NCBI RefSeq assembly: GCF_000285495.1
Contig: NZ_HE610977.1
Location: 479,981 to 543,980, forward strand
Source: Oceanobacillus massiliensis str. N'diop
GTDB taxonomy: Bacteria; Bacillota; Bacilli; Bacillales; Amphibacillaceae
DNA: 64,000 nucleotides
Reading direction: 5' to 3'
In this document: piece after piece, positions 52,918 to 62,776 of the stretch
Numbering within the stretch: the first letter of the stretch is position 1
Layout: the number at the start of each line of letters is the position of its first letter
Position numbers and translations under genes: made by a program
Notes under the pieces: generated by a model
Seen by the model: only the letters and a program-made list of their open reading frames with translations
Database searches by the model: none
Told to the model about the DNA's origin: nothing

Positions 52918-53721
52918 CTATTTATCATCTGACACAAAGGAATCACGAACCCTGTTCCAAAAAGGAAACTGCCTGAATCGTGCAAAACGGATTCTTTCTT
53001 TCGCAACACGGCATTGAATCGATTTTACATTTTGATAATTCTTCGTAAAATGATCAATTTGGATCAGAAAGCTGCTATCCACCATGGGCTTTAAAAAGCA
53101 TGTATGGTGTTTGGGCAAGATTAATGGTGAACCGATCGTCCGGAACACCCGGTTATTGATCGATGCATTTTCCGTAATCTGTATTGCCTCAAGCGAAGGA
53201 TGAAGAATCGCTCCACCCAATGCCTTGTTATAGGCGGTACTTCCGGATGGGGTGGAAATACAGATTCCATCTCCGCGGAAGGTTTCAAAATGCTCCCCCT
53301 TGATTTCTACATCAAATACGACAGAGGACCCATCAGCCGTCTTAATCATCGCCTCATTGAGAGCCAAATATCGATCTTCATTGCCACCTTTTTTACCACG
53401 GATAATAACCTCGAGCAGCGGATATTCCACTGTCTGGAATGGCGTCTTCGCTATTTCAATGATTAGCTTTTCCACTTCATCAGGTGTCCAGTCCGTATAG
53501 AAACCTAAATGACCCGTATGGACACCTATAAATGCCGTGGATTCAAGCCGGTGTACATACCGATGAAAAGCCTCCAGAAATGTTCCGTCACCACCAACAG
53601 AAATAACAAGATCGGGTTCGACTTTATCGTATGTCAAATCAAAATCTGATAAATATTGCTTCATCATTGCTTTCAGCTTATTGGATCTTTCATCACCTTT
53701 AGATACGATTTTAAATTTCAT
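52918..53721 (-). CDS. nadK: NAD kinase
   Basis: 267 residues. The GGDGTFLEA motif (about 45-53) with [25 protein letters not shown] and AIQITENA mark the ATP-NAD kinase family (YjbN/NadF). It makes NADP from NAD. It lies between yjbO and sasB as in B. subtilis. Confidence 0.96.
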   Translation of the reverse strand: MKFKIVSKGDERSNKLKAMMKQYLSDFDLTYDKVEPDLVISVGGDGTFLEAFHRYVHRLESTAFIGVHTGHLGFYTDWTPDEVEKLIIEIAKTPFQTVEYPLLEVIIRGKKGGNEDRYLALNEAMIKTADGSSVVFDVEIKGEHFETFRGDGICISTPSGSTAYNKALGGAILHPSLEAIQITENASINNRVFRTIGSPLILPKHHTCFLKPMVDSSFLIQIDHFTKNYQNVKSIQCRVAKERIRFARFRQFPFWNRVRDSFVSDDK

Positions 53722-53767
53722 CCATTATCTCCCCTTAGATTGTTTTTCTTTTCCGGCAAAAGTATGA

Positions 53768-54376
53768 CTACTTTCTGCGGAATAACCGTTGTGCTTCATG
53801 GATTTCGTTTCTAATTTTAGACATTTCTTCATCGAGTTTAAATGCCGCCTCGGCTGCACGTTCTAGCCTTGATCGAACTTCTCCCGGCAATCTTCCTTCA
53901 TATTTATAATTTAACGAGTGCTCATTAGTTGCCCAGAAATTCATAGCGAGTGTACGTATCTGAATCTCTGCCAGAACCATTTTCTGGCCATGGATTGTTG
54001 CAACAGGATACTCGATAATCATATGGTAGGACCTATATCCACTGGCCTTCTTATTTGTAATATAATCTTTTTCCTCGATTATAGTAAAATCATTTCGTGT
54101 TTGCAGCATATTGATGATTGTATAGATATCCTCTACAAATTGGCACACAACTCGTACCCCTGCAATATCCTGAATCTCTGAATCGATATCATCAAGAGAG
54201 ATATTTCTCAGCTCAGCTTTTTCAATAATGCTTTGAATCGGTTTAACACGTCCGGTCACAAATTCGATTGGTGAATGACTGGATTCCAATTCATATTGCG
54301 ATCGCATGCCTCTCAGTTTCACTTTTAATTCTTCCACGACTTGCTTATAAGGTGCTAAGACAGCTTCCCAATTCAT
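53768..54376 (-). CDS. sasB: Small alarmone synthetase SasB (RelQ/YjbM)
   Basis: 202-residue (p)ppGpp synthetase domain alone: GRVKPIQSIIEKA, DIAGVRVVCQFVEDIY, KASGYRSYHMII and AEIQIRTLAMNFWATNEHSL with the catalytic Glu. No hydrolase domain. The ATG at 54376 follows AAGGGTGATTAC. Confidence 0.95.
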   Translation of the reverse strand: MNWEAVLAPYKQVVEELKVKLRGMRSQYELESSHSPIEFVTGRVKPIQSIIEKAELRNISLDDIDSEIQDIAGVRVVCQFVEDIYTIINMLQTRNDFTIIEEKDYITNKKASGYRSYHMIIEYPVATIHGQKMVLAEIQIRTLAMNFWATNEHSLNYKYEGRLPGEVRSRLERAAEAAFKLDEEMSKIRNEIHEAQRLFRRK

Positions 54377-54511
54377 GTAATCACCCTTAAAATTCAAATA
54401 ATAGCCATCCCTATTTTACCATATTGGATGAAAATCGCTAATCTTTGCATTGATTGTTTCGTTTAGACATAATGAATAAAAGCCTATTTCACAAATTGGG
54501 GGACATAAAAA

Positions 54512-55084
54512 ATGACACAAGAAATAGAAATTGAATATAAGAATCTATTGCTCAAGAATGAATTTGAACAATTACTGAACAGCCTCCCTTTTCCTGAACA
54601 AGGAAAAAACCAAATTAATCATTACTTTGAGACAGAAGACCTTTCTCTTAAAGCAAACGGCTGTGCACTCCGAATTAGAGAAAAGGGCGGAAAGTATCAA
54701 TTAACCTTAAAAGAACCGCATCCAGATGGTCTTCTTGAAACACATGATTCTCTCACAGAGCAAGAAGCAAGGAACTGGCTAGAAGGAAATATAATCACCA
54801 AAGAACACACATCCAAACAGATGCAAAAAAAAGGGATATCTATAGAAAACCTTAAGTACTTTGGCAGCTTGACAACATTGCGCAGAGAAGCAGCCTACGA
54901 AGGAGTGCTCCTTGTACTAGATCACAGTCATTATCATAACCAGGAAGATTTCGAATTTGAACTGGAAGCTCCATCTAAAGAAACAGGTTCAAACGTATTC
55001 AATCAGATATTGAAGGATCATCAGATAATAAAAAGGGAAACACCGAATAAGATAGAGAGATTTTTCTATTCCATGGAAAAATAA
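54512..55084 (+). CDS. yjbK: CYTH-domain protein YjbK
   Basis: 190 residues. The CYTH tunnel-fold signature EIEIEYKNLL begins the protein, followed by ALRIREKGGKYQLTLKEP, VLLVLDHSHY and DFEFELEAPS. Such proteins bind metal and triphosphates (triphosphatase or adenylate cyclase type). Divergent from sasB. Confidence 0.92.
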   Translation: MTQEIEIEYKNLLLKNEFEQLLNSLPFPEQGKNQINHYFETEDLSLKANGCALRIREKGGKYQLTLKEPHPDGLLETHDSLTEQEARNWLEGNIITKEHTSKQMQKKGISIENLKYFGSLTTLRREAAYEGVLLVLDHSHYHNQEDFEFELEAPSKETGSNVFNQILKDHQIIKRETPNKIERFFYSMEK

Positions 55085-55381
55085 CCATTATTCCCTGTAA
55101 ATATCCGAATCACATTTGTTGCTCATAAGTGATTCCGTTGCTACAATATATACAAACAGTTCGAAAGCGAACAAGCGTACATGTAATGCCGTACAAATCA
55201 ACACATTGCTTCCGGCCATTGTTATTGGACGCATCAATCCTTTTGGGAAAAGTCAATATGCGCCTGAAGGCATTGCTATCATAAATATACTGAGGAAATT
55301 TGAAGCAATCCAAGCCGCTGTGTTTTATAGAGAAAATTATACAGACAATAATTATATTTTCTCATTTCAAGGAGAGTTGTT
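55085..55381. other. Intergenic between yjbK and the globin pseudogene
   Basis: No gene supported. The likely promoter region of the globin-yjbH operon; AAGGAGAG precedes the globin ATG. Confidence 0.5.
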
Positions 55382-55767
55382 ATGGAACAGATTAGTAACC
55401 GAACAATTTATGAAGCCATTGGCGGATTCGATACCATACAAAATCTAGTAAACGCCTTTTATAACCGAGTTGAAAATCACCCAGCATTAACCCCTATTTT
55501 TCCAGAAGATTTAACGGAAACCGCTAGAAAGCAAAGTCTTTTTTAACCCAATTTTTCGGTGGCCCACGACTCTATGAGGAAGAACGCGGGCATCCAATGC
55601 TCAGAAGACGTCATTTGCCTTTTGAGATCACTCCATCAAGACGGGATGCTTGGCTTGCATGCATGGCAGAAGCATTAAGAGAAGCTGAAATTGATGAACC
55701 ATATCGAACGGCTATATTTGAAAAATTGACCCTTACTGCAAACCACATGATGAACACGCCGGAATAA
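55382..55767 (+). pseudogene. yjbI: Truncated (2/2) globin YjbI, frameshifted
   Basis: ATG behind AAGGAGAG starts IYEAIGGFDTIQNLVNAFYN. At 55538-55545 the run CTTTTTTAACCC has one T too few, giving an early stop. In the next frame the gene goes on as TQFFGGPRLYEEERGHPMLR and RHLPFEITPSRRDAWLACMA to MMNTPE. It would be a normal 2/2 hemoglobin apart from the single-base gap. 18 bp before yjbH, as in the B. subtilis yjbIH operon. Confidence 0.85.
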
Positions 55768-55785
55768 GAGAAAGGAGAATTCGAT

Positions 55786-56679
55786 GTGAGTTGGAATCAA
55801 ACTGGGCTTACAAGCTCAAATCATACAAACACATCGGCCAATTATAGCTATATAGATTATGTACAAAAACCGATCGAAATCTATGTATTTATAGATCCAC
55901 TCTGTGCGGAGTGCTGGTCTCTTGAGCCATATTTGAAAAAGTTGTCCGTGGAATATGGGAGATTTTTCACCATTCGCCAAATCGTAAGCGGGCACTTAAC
56001 CTCCTTAAATACAGATACATTTGATAAACCAAGGAAATTGAAAGACATTTGGGAAAAAACCGCAAAGCGTACTGGAATGAGCTGTGATGGAGATCTATGG
56101 GAAGAAAACCCTGTAACATATCCATGGATTGCTTCTTTAGCAATTAAAGCTGCTGAACTTCAGGGGAAAAAGGCTGGAAGATTATTCTTTCGTAAACTTC
56201 AGGAAAATCTTTTCTTGAAAAAGCAGGATATCTCTGACGGCGACGTACTTATCCAGTGTGCCCTTGAAGCCAAGCTGGATATTGAAGAATTTGAAAAGGA
56301 TCTTTTCTCGTCATCAGCCAAAAAAGCTTTCCAGTGTGATTTAAAATTAACACGTGAAATGGAAGTTGACTACATTCCAACCATTGTATTTTTCAATCAG
56401 GTAATTGAAGAAGAAGGCATCAAGATTTCCGGACTTTATCCTTACGAAATATATGAGCTTGTCTTGAAAGAAATGCTGCAGCGCACACCGATCCCTTCTG
56501 TCAAACCGACTTTAGAAGAATTTATGCAATTTTATGAGGTTGTCGGATCAAAGGAAATATCTGTTGTCTATGACTGGTCAATCTCAAAGACAGAGAAAGA
56601 AATGAAGAAACTCCAATTTAAGCGCGTTGTAGAGAGAATTCCAGCAAAATACGGATCTTTCTGGAAATATATTAGTTGA
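55786..56679 (+). CDS. spxH: ClpXP adaptor protein SpxH/YjbH
   Basis: 297 residues: a thioredoxin/DsbA-like domain with [15 protein letters not shown] (C-x-x-C at about 39-42) and YIPTIVFF (cis-Pro), and the typical YjbH C-terminal region. It hands Spx to ClpXP for degradation. Start is GTG at 55786, 8 nt after AAAGGAG. Spx and MecA genes lie 5-6 kb away on the other strand, so the Spx-control set is together. Confidence 0.92.
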   Translation: MSWNQTGLTSSNHTNTSANYSYIDYVQKPIEIYVFIDPLCAECWSLEPYLKKLSVEYGRFFTIRQIVSGHLTSLNTDTFDKPRKLKDIWEKTAKRTGMSCDGDLWEENPVTYPWIASLAIKAAELQGKKAGRLFFRKLQENLFLKKQDISDGDVLIQCALEAKLDIEEFEKDLFSSSAKKAFQCDLKLTREMEVDYIPTIVFFNQVIEEEGIKISGLYPYEIYELVLKEMLQRTPIPSVKPTLEEFMQFYEVVGSKEISVVYDWSISKTEKEMKKLQFKRVVERIPAKYGSFWKYIS

Positions 56680-56683
56680 ACAA

Positions 56684-56714
56684 AAAGCCTTGATGAAAGG
56701 CTTTATTTTTTTTG
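56684..56714 (+). terminator. Terminator of spxH
   Basis: AAAGCCTT-GATG-AAAGGCTTT followed by ATTTTTTTT. Confidence 0.88.
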
Positions 56715-57141
56715 GGGATTTTTTGATTATTGTAGTTGGTGCGATTGTAAAAGAAAAATAAGAAATGATATCTTCCCCGCCCAAATATAAAAAAAGACAA
56801 AAAAATAAAGGATATACGGGGCAGCGTATATCCTAATTCCATCTTTGTATATATACAAAGGGGGATGGGAGAAAGTTTCATGATCAAACAAAAGGGGTAT
56901 TTGTTTGTATTTAACTTACAATATTATAATAACAAGAACTCTTTTATGGCGCAAGGCTTATGTGCATGTATTCACAAAATGTTCACTTCTAATTCACACA
57001 TTTTTAACATATAGTAGGATAACTGAAAATTTACTATTGGGAATGGACTGGGAGCAGAGGGACAATCACAATGCGACCGGAGTGGATGCTGGTCTGTTCC
57101 CTTTCACGAGAGGGCTTCGCGGTTTTCGGTGGGTTGGCGGA

Positions 57142-57281
57142 TTATTCCGCGGTTCTGAGCTTTATTCCGCGATTTCGCGCTTTATTCCGCGGTTCTGAGC
57201 TTTATTCCGCGATTTCGCGCTTTATTCCGCGGTTCTGAGCTTTATTCCGCCGTTCTGAGCTTTATTCCGCGGTTCCGCGAT
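57142..57281. repeat. Seven tandem copies of a 20-bp unit
   Basis: Units starting TTATTCCGC occur every 20 bp from 57142 to 57262. Two versions, CGGTTCTGAGCT and CGATTTCGCGCT tails, alternate, giving a 40-bp higher-order period. GC content is far above the flanks and CCGCGG self-complementary cores are frequent. Confidence 0.9.
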
Positions 57282-57433
57282 TCTGTTACTCTTTCCGTGA
57301 TCCTGCCATTTTTTCCCGCCGATCGCCACTCTCTCGCTCTTTTACACGCCGACCAACCGCTTCCCCGTTATTCAATCCATGGCGGTGCTGCAATTTCCGC
57401 CGGTCTTACTATAACAATAGGAGTGTGTTTAAA

Positions 57434-57616
57434 ATGCGTGAATTATATCCTATCTTTTTCCTCGTGATAACGATATTTGCCTTTTTTTTAAACCTTTTTG
57501 GATTGATGAAGCTTATTCCGTTATATGTTACACTGCCATTATTTTTTATATCGATTTATATAACACTTCTTTCTATGACAAATCGCAATACAAAAAGTTA
57601 CCGCAGATTAAGATAG
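57434..57616 (+). CDS. Small two-segment membrane protein
   Basis: 60 residues with two hydrophobic helices (about 4-24 and 30-47) and a basic tail (NRNTKSYRRLR). ATG at 57434 is well placed after AGGAG. Followed at once by a strong terminator, so a real small gene is likely. Unknown function. Confidence 0.65.
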   Translation: MRELYPIFFLVITIFAFFLNLFGLMKLIPLYVTLPLFFISIYITLLSMTNRNTKSYRRLR

Positions 57617-57652
57617 GGGAACCCGCCTGAGCAGGTCCCCCTATCTTTTTTT
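57611..57652 (+). terminator. Terminator of the small membrane protein gene
   Basis: AGATAGGGGAACC and GGTCCCCCTATCT form a long GC-rich stem followed by TTTTTTTATTTG. Confidence 0.9.
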
Positions 57653-57679
57653 ATTTGTTTTCTCATCCACAGTCTGAAT

Positions 57680-59491
57680 TTATCCGAGGAGCAACTTTTC
57701 CATTTCATTCAATTTGTCCTCAAATACATCGAGTGCATCGAGAATTGGCTGTTTAGAGGTCATGTCAACTCCTGCCTTTTTAAGCACTTCGATTGGGTAA
57801 TCGCTGCTTCCTGCTTTAAGGAAGTCCAGATAGCGATCGATCGCTCCTTCTGTGCCATCCAGGATGCTGCTGGCTAATGCTGTTGCAGCTGAATAGCCAG
57901 TTGCATATTGGTATACATAGTAATTGTAGTAGAAGTGAGGGATCCTTGCCCATTCCAGACCTATTTCTTCGTCTGAAACAACTTCTTCACCATAATATTT
58001 TTTATTAAGTTCATAATATATCTCTGTTAATTTATCAGCTGTCAGTGCTTCTCCATTCTGAGCCCTTACATGAATATCATGTTCAAATTCTGCAAACATC
58101 GTCTGACGGAAGACTGTGCCGCGGAATCCTTCCAGGAAATGGTTTAAGATATAAAGCTTTTGCTTTTCATCCTCCAGGTTTTCAAGCAGATAATCATTTA
58201 ATAATGCTTCATTTGTTGTGGAAGCAACCTCTGCAACAAAAATGGAGTAGTTTCCGTAACGATATGGCTGCGATTTTCTAGTGTAATAGCTATGCACGGA
58301 GTGACCAAGCTCATGTGCCAATGTGAATGTATTATTTACATCATCCTGCCAGTTCATGAGAATATATGGGTTTGTGCCGTATGCACCTGATGAATAGGCA
58401 CCACTGCGTTTTCCTTTATTCTCTTCAACATCGATCCAGCGGTTTTCAAAGCCTTCTTTAAGGATTTCAGCATAATCGCTTCCTAATGGTGCCAAACCAT
58501 TTAGCACATATTCTTTGGCCTGTTCATACGTGACTTTCATTTCTACATCTTTAACAAGTGGTGTATAAAGATCATACATGTGAAGCTCATCAATTTCCAG
58601 AACTTTTTTGCGCAATTTGGTGTATCGATGGAGCAATGACAGTTTTTCGTTAACTGCTTCAACCAGATTGTCATATACTTGCTCTGGGATATTGTTGTTA
58701 TCTAAAGCAGCCTGTCGGGCAGAATCATAGTTGCGTACTTTCGCTGAGAAATTCTGTGTTTTCACATTACCGCTCAATGTAGAGGCAAATGTATTTTTAA
58801 ATTTGCCATAAGTATCATATACTGCCTTGAAGGCATCTTCTCTGACACGGCGATCCTTTGATTCCAGGAATGTCGAATATCTGCCATGAGTTACATCCAC
58901 TTCTTCCCCATTTTCATTTTTAATGGCAGGGAATGTCAGATCGGCATTGTTGAGCATTCCGAATGTAGTTGCAGCACTTGACATCGGTTCAGATGCTTCA
59001 GCAAGCAGCGCTTCTTCTTTTTCGCTCAGTACGTGTGGACGTTGACGGTTGATTTCATCCAGCACTTTTCTGTATAATTTCAGTTCTGCTTTCTCTTCCA
59101 GAAAGCTGTTGATTTTTGTTTCATCCATACTTAGTATTTCCGGTACAACATAGCTCATCGAACTGGATGCCGTAGTAAGAATCATTTCTGCCTGGGAATT
59201 CATCCCTTGATAAAATGAATTGGTTGTATCCTGATCATACCGCATGTGCGAGTATGTATATAGTCTACCAAGGCGCTCAGATAGTTCATCCTGCAGCTTC
59301 AGCAATTCATATAATGTATCAGCAGAATCGGATAGCTTTCCTTTATATTGCTCTACTTTTGGAATTTCCTGCTGTAATTGTTTCAGTTCTGCCTGCCATT
59401 GTTCATCTGTTGTAAAGATATCTTCCAGTCTCCACGTAGAATCCAATGAAACCTCACTGCGCTTTGGTAATTCTTTCGTTGATTTTGCCAT
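57680..59491 (-). CDS. pepF: Oligoendopeptidase F
   Basis: 603-residue M3 family zinc metallopeptidase. The zinc motif HELGHSVH lies at about 385-392, in TLAHELGHSVHSYYTRKSQP. It cuts short peptides in the cytosol. AGGAG precedes the ATG. Its place beside coiA and mecA matches B. subtilis. Confidence 0.95.
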   Translation of the reverse strand: MAKSTKELPKRSEVSLDSTWRLEDIFTTDEQWQAELKQLQQEIPKVEQYKGKLSDSADTLYELLKLQDELSERLGRLYTYSHMRYDQDTTNSFYQGMNSQAEMILTTASSSMSYVVPEILSMDETKINSFLEEKAELKLYRKVLDEINRQRPHVLSEKEEALLAEASEPMSSAATTFGMLNNADLTFPAIKNENGEEVDVTHGRYSTFLESKDRRVREDAFKAVYDTYGKFKNTFASTLSGNVKTQNFSAKVRNYDSARQAALDNNNIPEQVYDNLVEAVNEKLSLLHRYTKLRKKVLEIDELHMYDLYTPLVKDVEMKVTYEQAKEYVLNGLAPLGSDYAEILKEGFENRWIDVEENKGKRSGAYSSGAYGTNPYILMNWQDDVNNTFTLAHELGHSVHSYYTRKSQPYRYGNYSIFVAEVASTTNEALLNDYLLENLEDEKQKLYILNHFLEGFRGTVFRQTMFAEFEHDIHVRAQNGEALTADKLTEIYYELNKKYYGEEVVSDEEIGLEWARIPHFYYNYYVYQYATGYSAATALASSILDGTEGAIDRYLDFLKAGSSDYPIEVLKKAGVDMTSKQPILDALDVFEDKLNEMEKLLLG

Positions 59492-59592
59492 GAAAAATTC
59501 CTCCTTTAACTCTCTATATACTATTTCTAGATGGACTTATAAATTCCTTTAAAAAATCGGAATATTATTTAGTATAACGAAATAATATGGGT

Positions 59593-60786
59593 TCATGCTC
59601 GTATTTTGTCCGAGTTTTGTAAAATTAATTGCTGCAGAAGAAGATTATCTGCTTTTATTGCATCTTCAACGTGCTTGTAGAAAGAAAACTGCTGCAATTT
59701 TTGAAAGGAATTTGAAGAAACACGCTGAAGGATACCGGCGTTCTCCAGTGTACGGAAATATTGTTCAATTGGATGGGTTATGGAATGTATTAAAGGATAG
59801 GAAGCAGCGCTGTGGGTACGGGTCTTGAGGACATGCGCAATGTATTCTAGACTGATGAGACCACCGATGGGGTGTGGATGGATGATTTCTAAGCAGATCT
59901 TGCTTTGCCAGTTCCATAGCGGGGTATTCATTTGATGCTGGGAAGTAATTGGGAGATGAACGGCAGATGGGAGATTTTGCGGGTGATAGCCTTTTGAATA
60001 AAGCCACTTACGCCAAGAAAATTCAGCACCATACAATCTCTGGGATGTTCTCAATCGAAATTGCCGCTTTTCGTCACTCCATAAATGCATTAGCTCTATT
60101 GGTGAAAATAAATTGAACTGAAATAAGTCAGGGAATTTCAGCTGTTTAAGCGGCATTATCTTAATTTTTCCAATTGCTCTTGTATTGTTGGTAATAAAAA
60201 CGTCCTGAACGATTGCAATGTGAGCGGTGCTTGGATCAAAGAAATAAATTGCGAGTGGTGAGTCTTGGGAAAATTGATGCAGGAATTGGCGGGTAAACAG
60301 GTCCATTTTGAGGCTATTCTGATTATATCGATTGAACTGATTCGCACCGACAATCCAAATTGGAATAATACCAGCGGATTTGTATCCTTGATTTCTTTTT
60401 CTTATTTCTTCATTTGGAATCCTTGCACATTGAAATTCGATCGCTATTTTCTTATCGTTTATCGATAGCAGTATATCAGGCCGCTGCTTAATGAGCGGCA
60501 AATATGTCTCCAGCTGGACATTCATGGCATGTTTTTTCAGCCATTCATACAATATCAGCTTTCCCTGCTCATGATAGATACCTTCTCCGCCCTCACTGGA
60601 AGGACAGTCGGAAATAGATTGATGTGCAAAATGGGCAATCATTTTAATCCCGGCTTTCATAATAACTGGCTGTTTGCATACGGGACAATAGAACTTCTCT
60701 CCTTCCTTCTTCATTTTCTCGATAACTTCTCGTTTCATGATTGCAAGCGTGGTGACTCTTCCGTTTTTATTTATTGCCTGCAGCAC
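59593..60786 (-). CDS. coiA: Competence protein CoiA
   Basis: 397 residues. The N-terminal zinc-finger-like part has FYCPVCKQPVIMKAG and HFAHQS, followed by a nuclease-like core with RPDILLSINDKKIAIEFQCA (PD-(D/E)xK type). The C-terminal half is variable. CoiA acts in recombination of DNA taken up in competence. Conserved between mecA and pepF. Confidence 0.9.
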   Translation of the reverse strand: MLQAINKNGRVTTLAIMKREVIEKMKKEGEKFYCPVCKQPVIMKAGIKMIAHFAHQSISDCPSSEGGEGIYHEQGKLILYEWLKKHAMNVQLETYLPLIKQRPDILLSINDKKIAIEFQCARIPNEEIRKRNQGYKSAGIIPIWIVGANQFNRYNQNSLKMDLFTRQFLHQFSQDSPLAIYFFDPSTAHIAIVQDVFITNNTRAIGKIKIMPLKQLKFPDLFQFNLFSPIELMHLWSDEKRQFRLRTSQRLYGAEFSWRKWLYSKGYHPQNLPSAVHLPITSQHQMNTPLWNWQSKICLEIIHPHPIGGLISLEYIAHVLKTRTHSAASYPLIHSITHPIEQYFRTLENAGILQRVSSNSFQKLQQFSFYKHVEDAIKADNLLLQQLILQNSDKIRA

Positions 60787-60869
60787 ATTAGACCACCTCC
60801 ATGTCTAACTATTTTCGACAGAAGTGGTCAAAAATCCTGCAAAAAAATAGACATTCTTTAGCAGAATGT

Positions 60870-61556
60870 CTATAGCTCTACAGGAAAATATGCTCTCACT
60901 TGGGAGAATGTATCTGTTTCAAAAATTTTCTTGCCATATTCTTCGAGTAAGTGAACCGATACATCCGAATCATTGGCAAATTCGAGCACCTGGCTGATTA
61001 CATCTTCCTGTTTATTATCATCAAGCACATCATGAGAAAATTCCATGTATAAATAATAGGTGTCATTATAATGGTAAAGCGTCTCTTCTCCAAAATCGGA
61101 TAGCTCATTGAAATAATGACTTAGCTGGATCACATCTTCAAATTCATTGAATTCTACGATTAACCAGAGATTATCATCCATCAATTCCTCGTCTTCCTCA
61201 GATGAAACATTCTTTCCATACTTATCATCGAGCAGATTTTCAATTTTTTCATCTACCGGAAGATCTACACTGCTTCCGTCTTCTGAATGAAGCTCAAGAT
61301 TTTCACCATTCTTTGATACTTTAGCTTTGGTTACAACTATTTCAAGTCCCTTTTCCATTGCTTGAACCTGTATCCATAAAGGACCATCTGGATTAAAGTC
61401 TTCTTTGTAATTCACTTCATCCATCATTTGCCAGAAGAGCTGTTCACTGCGCTCCCGGTTGTACCAGATTTCTTCACGTTCAAAGCCCAGGTCTTCAATA
61501 TCAATATAAGAAATATAAAATTTAATAGTATTTTCATTAATTCTTTCGATTTCCAT
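60870..61556 (-). CDS. mecA: Adaptor protein MecA
   Basis: 228 residues. N-terminal substrate-binding domain MEIERINENTIKFYISYIDI-type, a variable acidic linker, and a C-terminal ClpC-binding domain (about 130-228, LIVEFNEFEDVIQLSHYF). It targets ComK and other proteins to ClpC/ClpP. The 2 kb between mecA and spx order fits Bacillus. Confidence 0.95.
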   Translation of the reverse strand: MEIERINENTIKFYISYIDIEDLGFEREEIWYNRERSEQLFWQMMDEVNYKEDFNPDGPLWIQVQAMEKGLEIVVTKAKVSKNGENLELHSEDGSSVDLPVDEKIENLLDDKYGKNVSSEEDEELMDDNLWLIVEFNEFEDVIQLSHYFNELSDFGEETLYHYNDTYYLYMEFSHDVLDDNKQEDVISQVLEFANDSDVSVHLLEEYGKKIFETDTFSQVRAYFPVEL

Positions 61557-61978
61557 TTCATTTCTCTCCCTTCAAATTAAAAATATAAGCTGTTTCGTCC
61601 TTCCAAAGCACTTCTTGCAGTTAAATTTTTCAAGGAAAAACAGTTAGATGGAAGAGACAACTTCACCATTATTTATAATCATATAAAGTTCTCTTTATCT
61701 TAACATTACCCGTTATATTACAACTCTAACCATCTCTATTGATGTGCTTAAAACCATTGTATGACAGTGTACTGCTTTTTGGAAATTAATATGCCTATAT
61801 GCCATTCAAAAAGTAAATTTCCACGCAATAAATAGGATAGTTAGTATGATATTTTAACTTATTATAACCGATTTGTCACCCTTAAATTATCAGATGGAAT
61901 GAAAACAAAAAAGACGCAGTCCGGTTAGGAAATTCTGCGTCTTTTATTCTCATTATTTTATATGCTTCTTGTAAACGA
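61557..61978. other. Intergenic between spx and mecA
   Basis: Holds the spx terminator (61907-61945) and presumably the mecA promoter. No gene or known RNA recognised. Confidence 0.6.
61907..61945 (-). terminator. Terminator of spx
   Basis: AAAAGACGCAG and CTGCGTCTTTT arms; on the minus strand followed by TTTTTGTTTTC. Confidence 0.88.
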
Positions 61979-62374
61979 TTAGTTGACCATCCTTTGTGCT
62001 TCACGCAATTGAAAAGTTCGTACAGTTCTAGGTAAAAATCTGCGGATTTCATCTTCATTATATCCAACCTGTAAACGTTTTTCATCCAAAATGATTGGTC
62101 TTCTCAGCAGTCCTGGATTCTTTTGAATTAGATTGAACAGATTTTTCATCGGCAATTGCTCAATATTAACATCCAGTTTCTGGAAAACCTTTGAACGCGT
62201 GGAAATGATCTCATCCGTTCCATCTTCAGTCATACGCAATATTTCTTTTATTTCATCAAGTGTAAGCGGCTCAGAGAAAATATTACGTTCTGTAAACGGT
62301 ATGTCGTGTTCTTCCAGCCATGCTTTTGCTTTCCTGCAAGAAGTACAACTTGGTGAGGTATAAAGTGTTACCAT
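61979..62374 (-). CDS. spx: Redox-stress regulator Spx
   Basis: 131 residues of the ArsC/Spx fold. The redox pair is C10-x-x-C13 (SPSCTSC), with the conserved RSKVFQKL and [20 protein letters not shown]. Spx binds the RNA polymerase alpha C-terminal domain and changes transcription under disulfide stress. Its degradation adaptor (SpxH) is encoded at 55786. Confidence 0.96.
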   Translation of the reverse strand: MVTLYTSPSCTSCRKAKAWLEEHDIPFTERNIFSEPLTLDEIKEILRMTEDGTDEIISTRSKVFQKLDVNIEQLPMKNLFNLIQKNPGLLRRPIILDEKRLQVGYNEDEIRRFLPRTVRTFQLREAQRMVN

Positions 62375-62645
62375 GAAACTTCACTCCTCATTTTTTAAGT
62401 GTGTATGGTGATTGTATGGCACATTGTTTAACTTACTTACATTAAAATAAGTTTAAATTACCCATATGTACAATTATACTACAGTTGTCAATCAAAGGGT
62501 AGGGGAATACGAGAATTATTAGGTAATTTTCCAATGTTTTCATGTTCAATCATCATTTACTATGTAAGATACCCCAGTTCAATTTCAATTAAACCTTCTA
62601 ATTGAAAAAAAGTTATAAAAAATAATTCCTTAATCCATTTTTAAT

Positions 62646-62659
62646 TGAAAACGTTTTCT
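62646..62659 (+). promoter_or_regulatory. Candidate CcpA cre site
   Basis: TGAAAACGTTTTCT fits the cre consensus TGWAANCGNTNWCA except for the last base. It is a near-perfect palindrome, about 70-80 bp upstream of the predicted start of transcription. Confidence 0.55.
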
Positions 62660-62738
62660 TCTAAATTTTCTAAATTCATGACAAAAAAGACTTGCAAATA
62701 TCCATTTAAACTATTATGATAATTAACATAACTAACCA

Positions 62739-62755
62739 TGTTAGGAAAACTTACA
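62739..62755 (+). promoter_or_regulatory. TnrA/GlnR-type operator
   Basis: TGTTAGGAAAACTTACA matches TGTNA-N7-TNACA fully. It lies just downstream of the predicted start (about +12 to +28), 21 bp before the PII start codon, a position better suited to repression than to activation. Confidence 0.7.
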
Positions 62756-62776
62756 TGCAAAAGGGGTGGAATATTG

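Larger units (their letters stand above)
56680..57433. other. Intergenic with terminator and tandem repeats
   Basis: Holds the spxH terminator and a GC-rich 20-bp tandem repeat block. The open frame near 56905-57198 is caused by the repeat and has no ribosome site. Confidence 0.6.
62375..62776 (+). promoter_or_regulatory. Control region of the PII-amt operon
   Basis: It contains a cre-like site, a sigma-A-like promoter (TTGCAA at 62692, 17 bp, TATGAT at 62715) and a TnrA/GlnR-type site. The left part also serves as upstream region of spx. No gene. Confidence 0.7.

Noticed and set aside
56905-57198. 97-codon frame with many Phe/Arg/Gly
   Set aside because: No ribosome site and composition dictated by the 20-bp tandem repeats.
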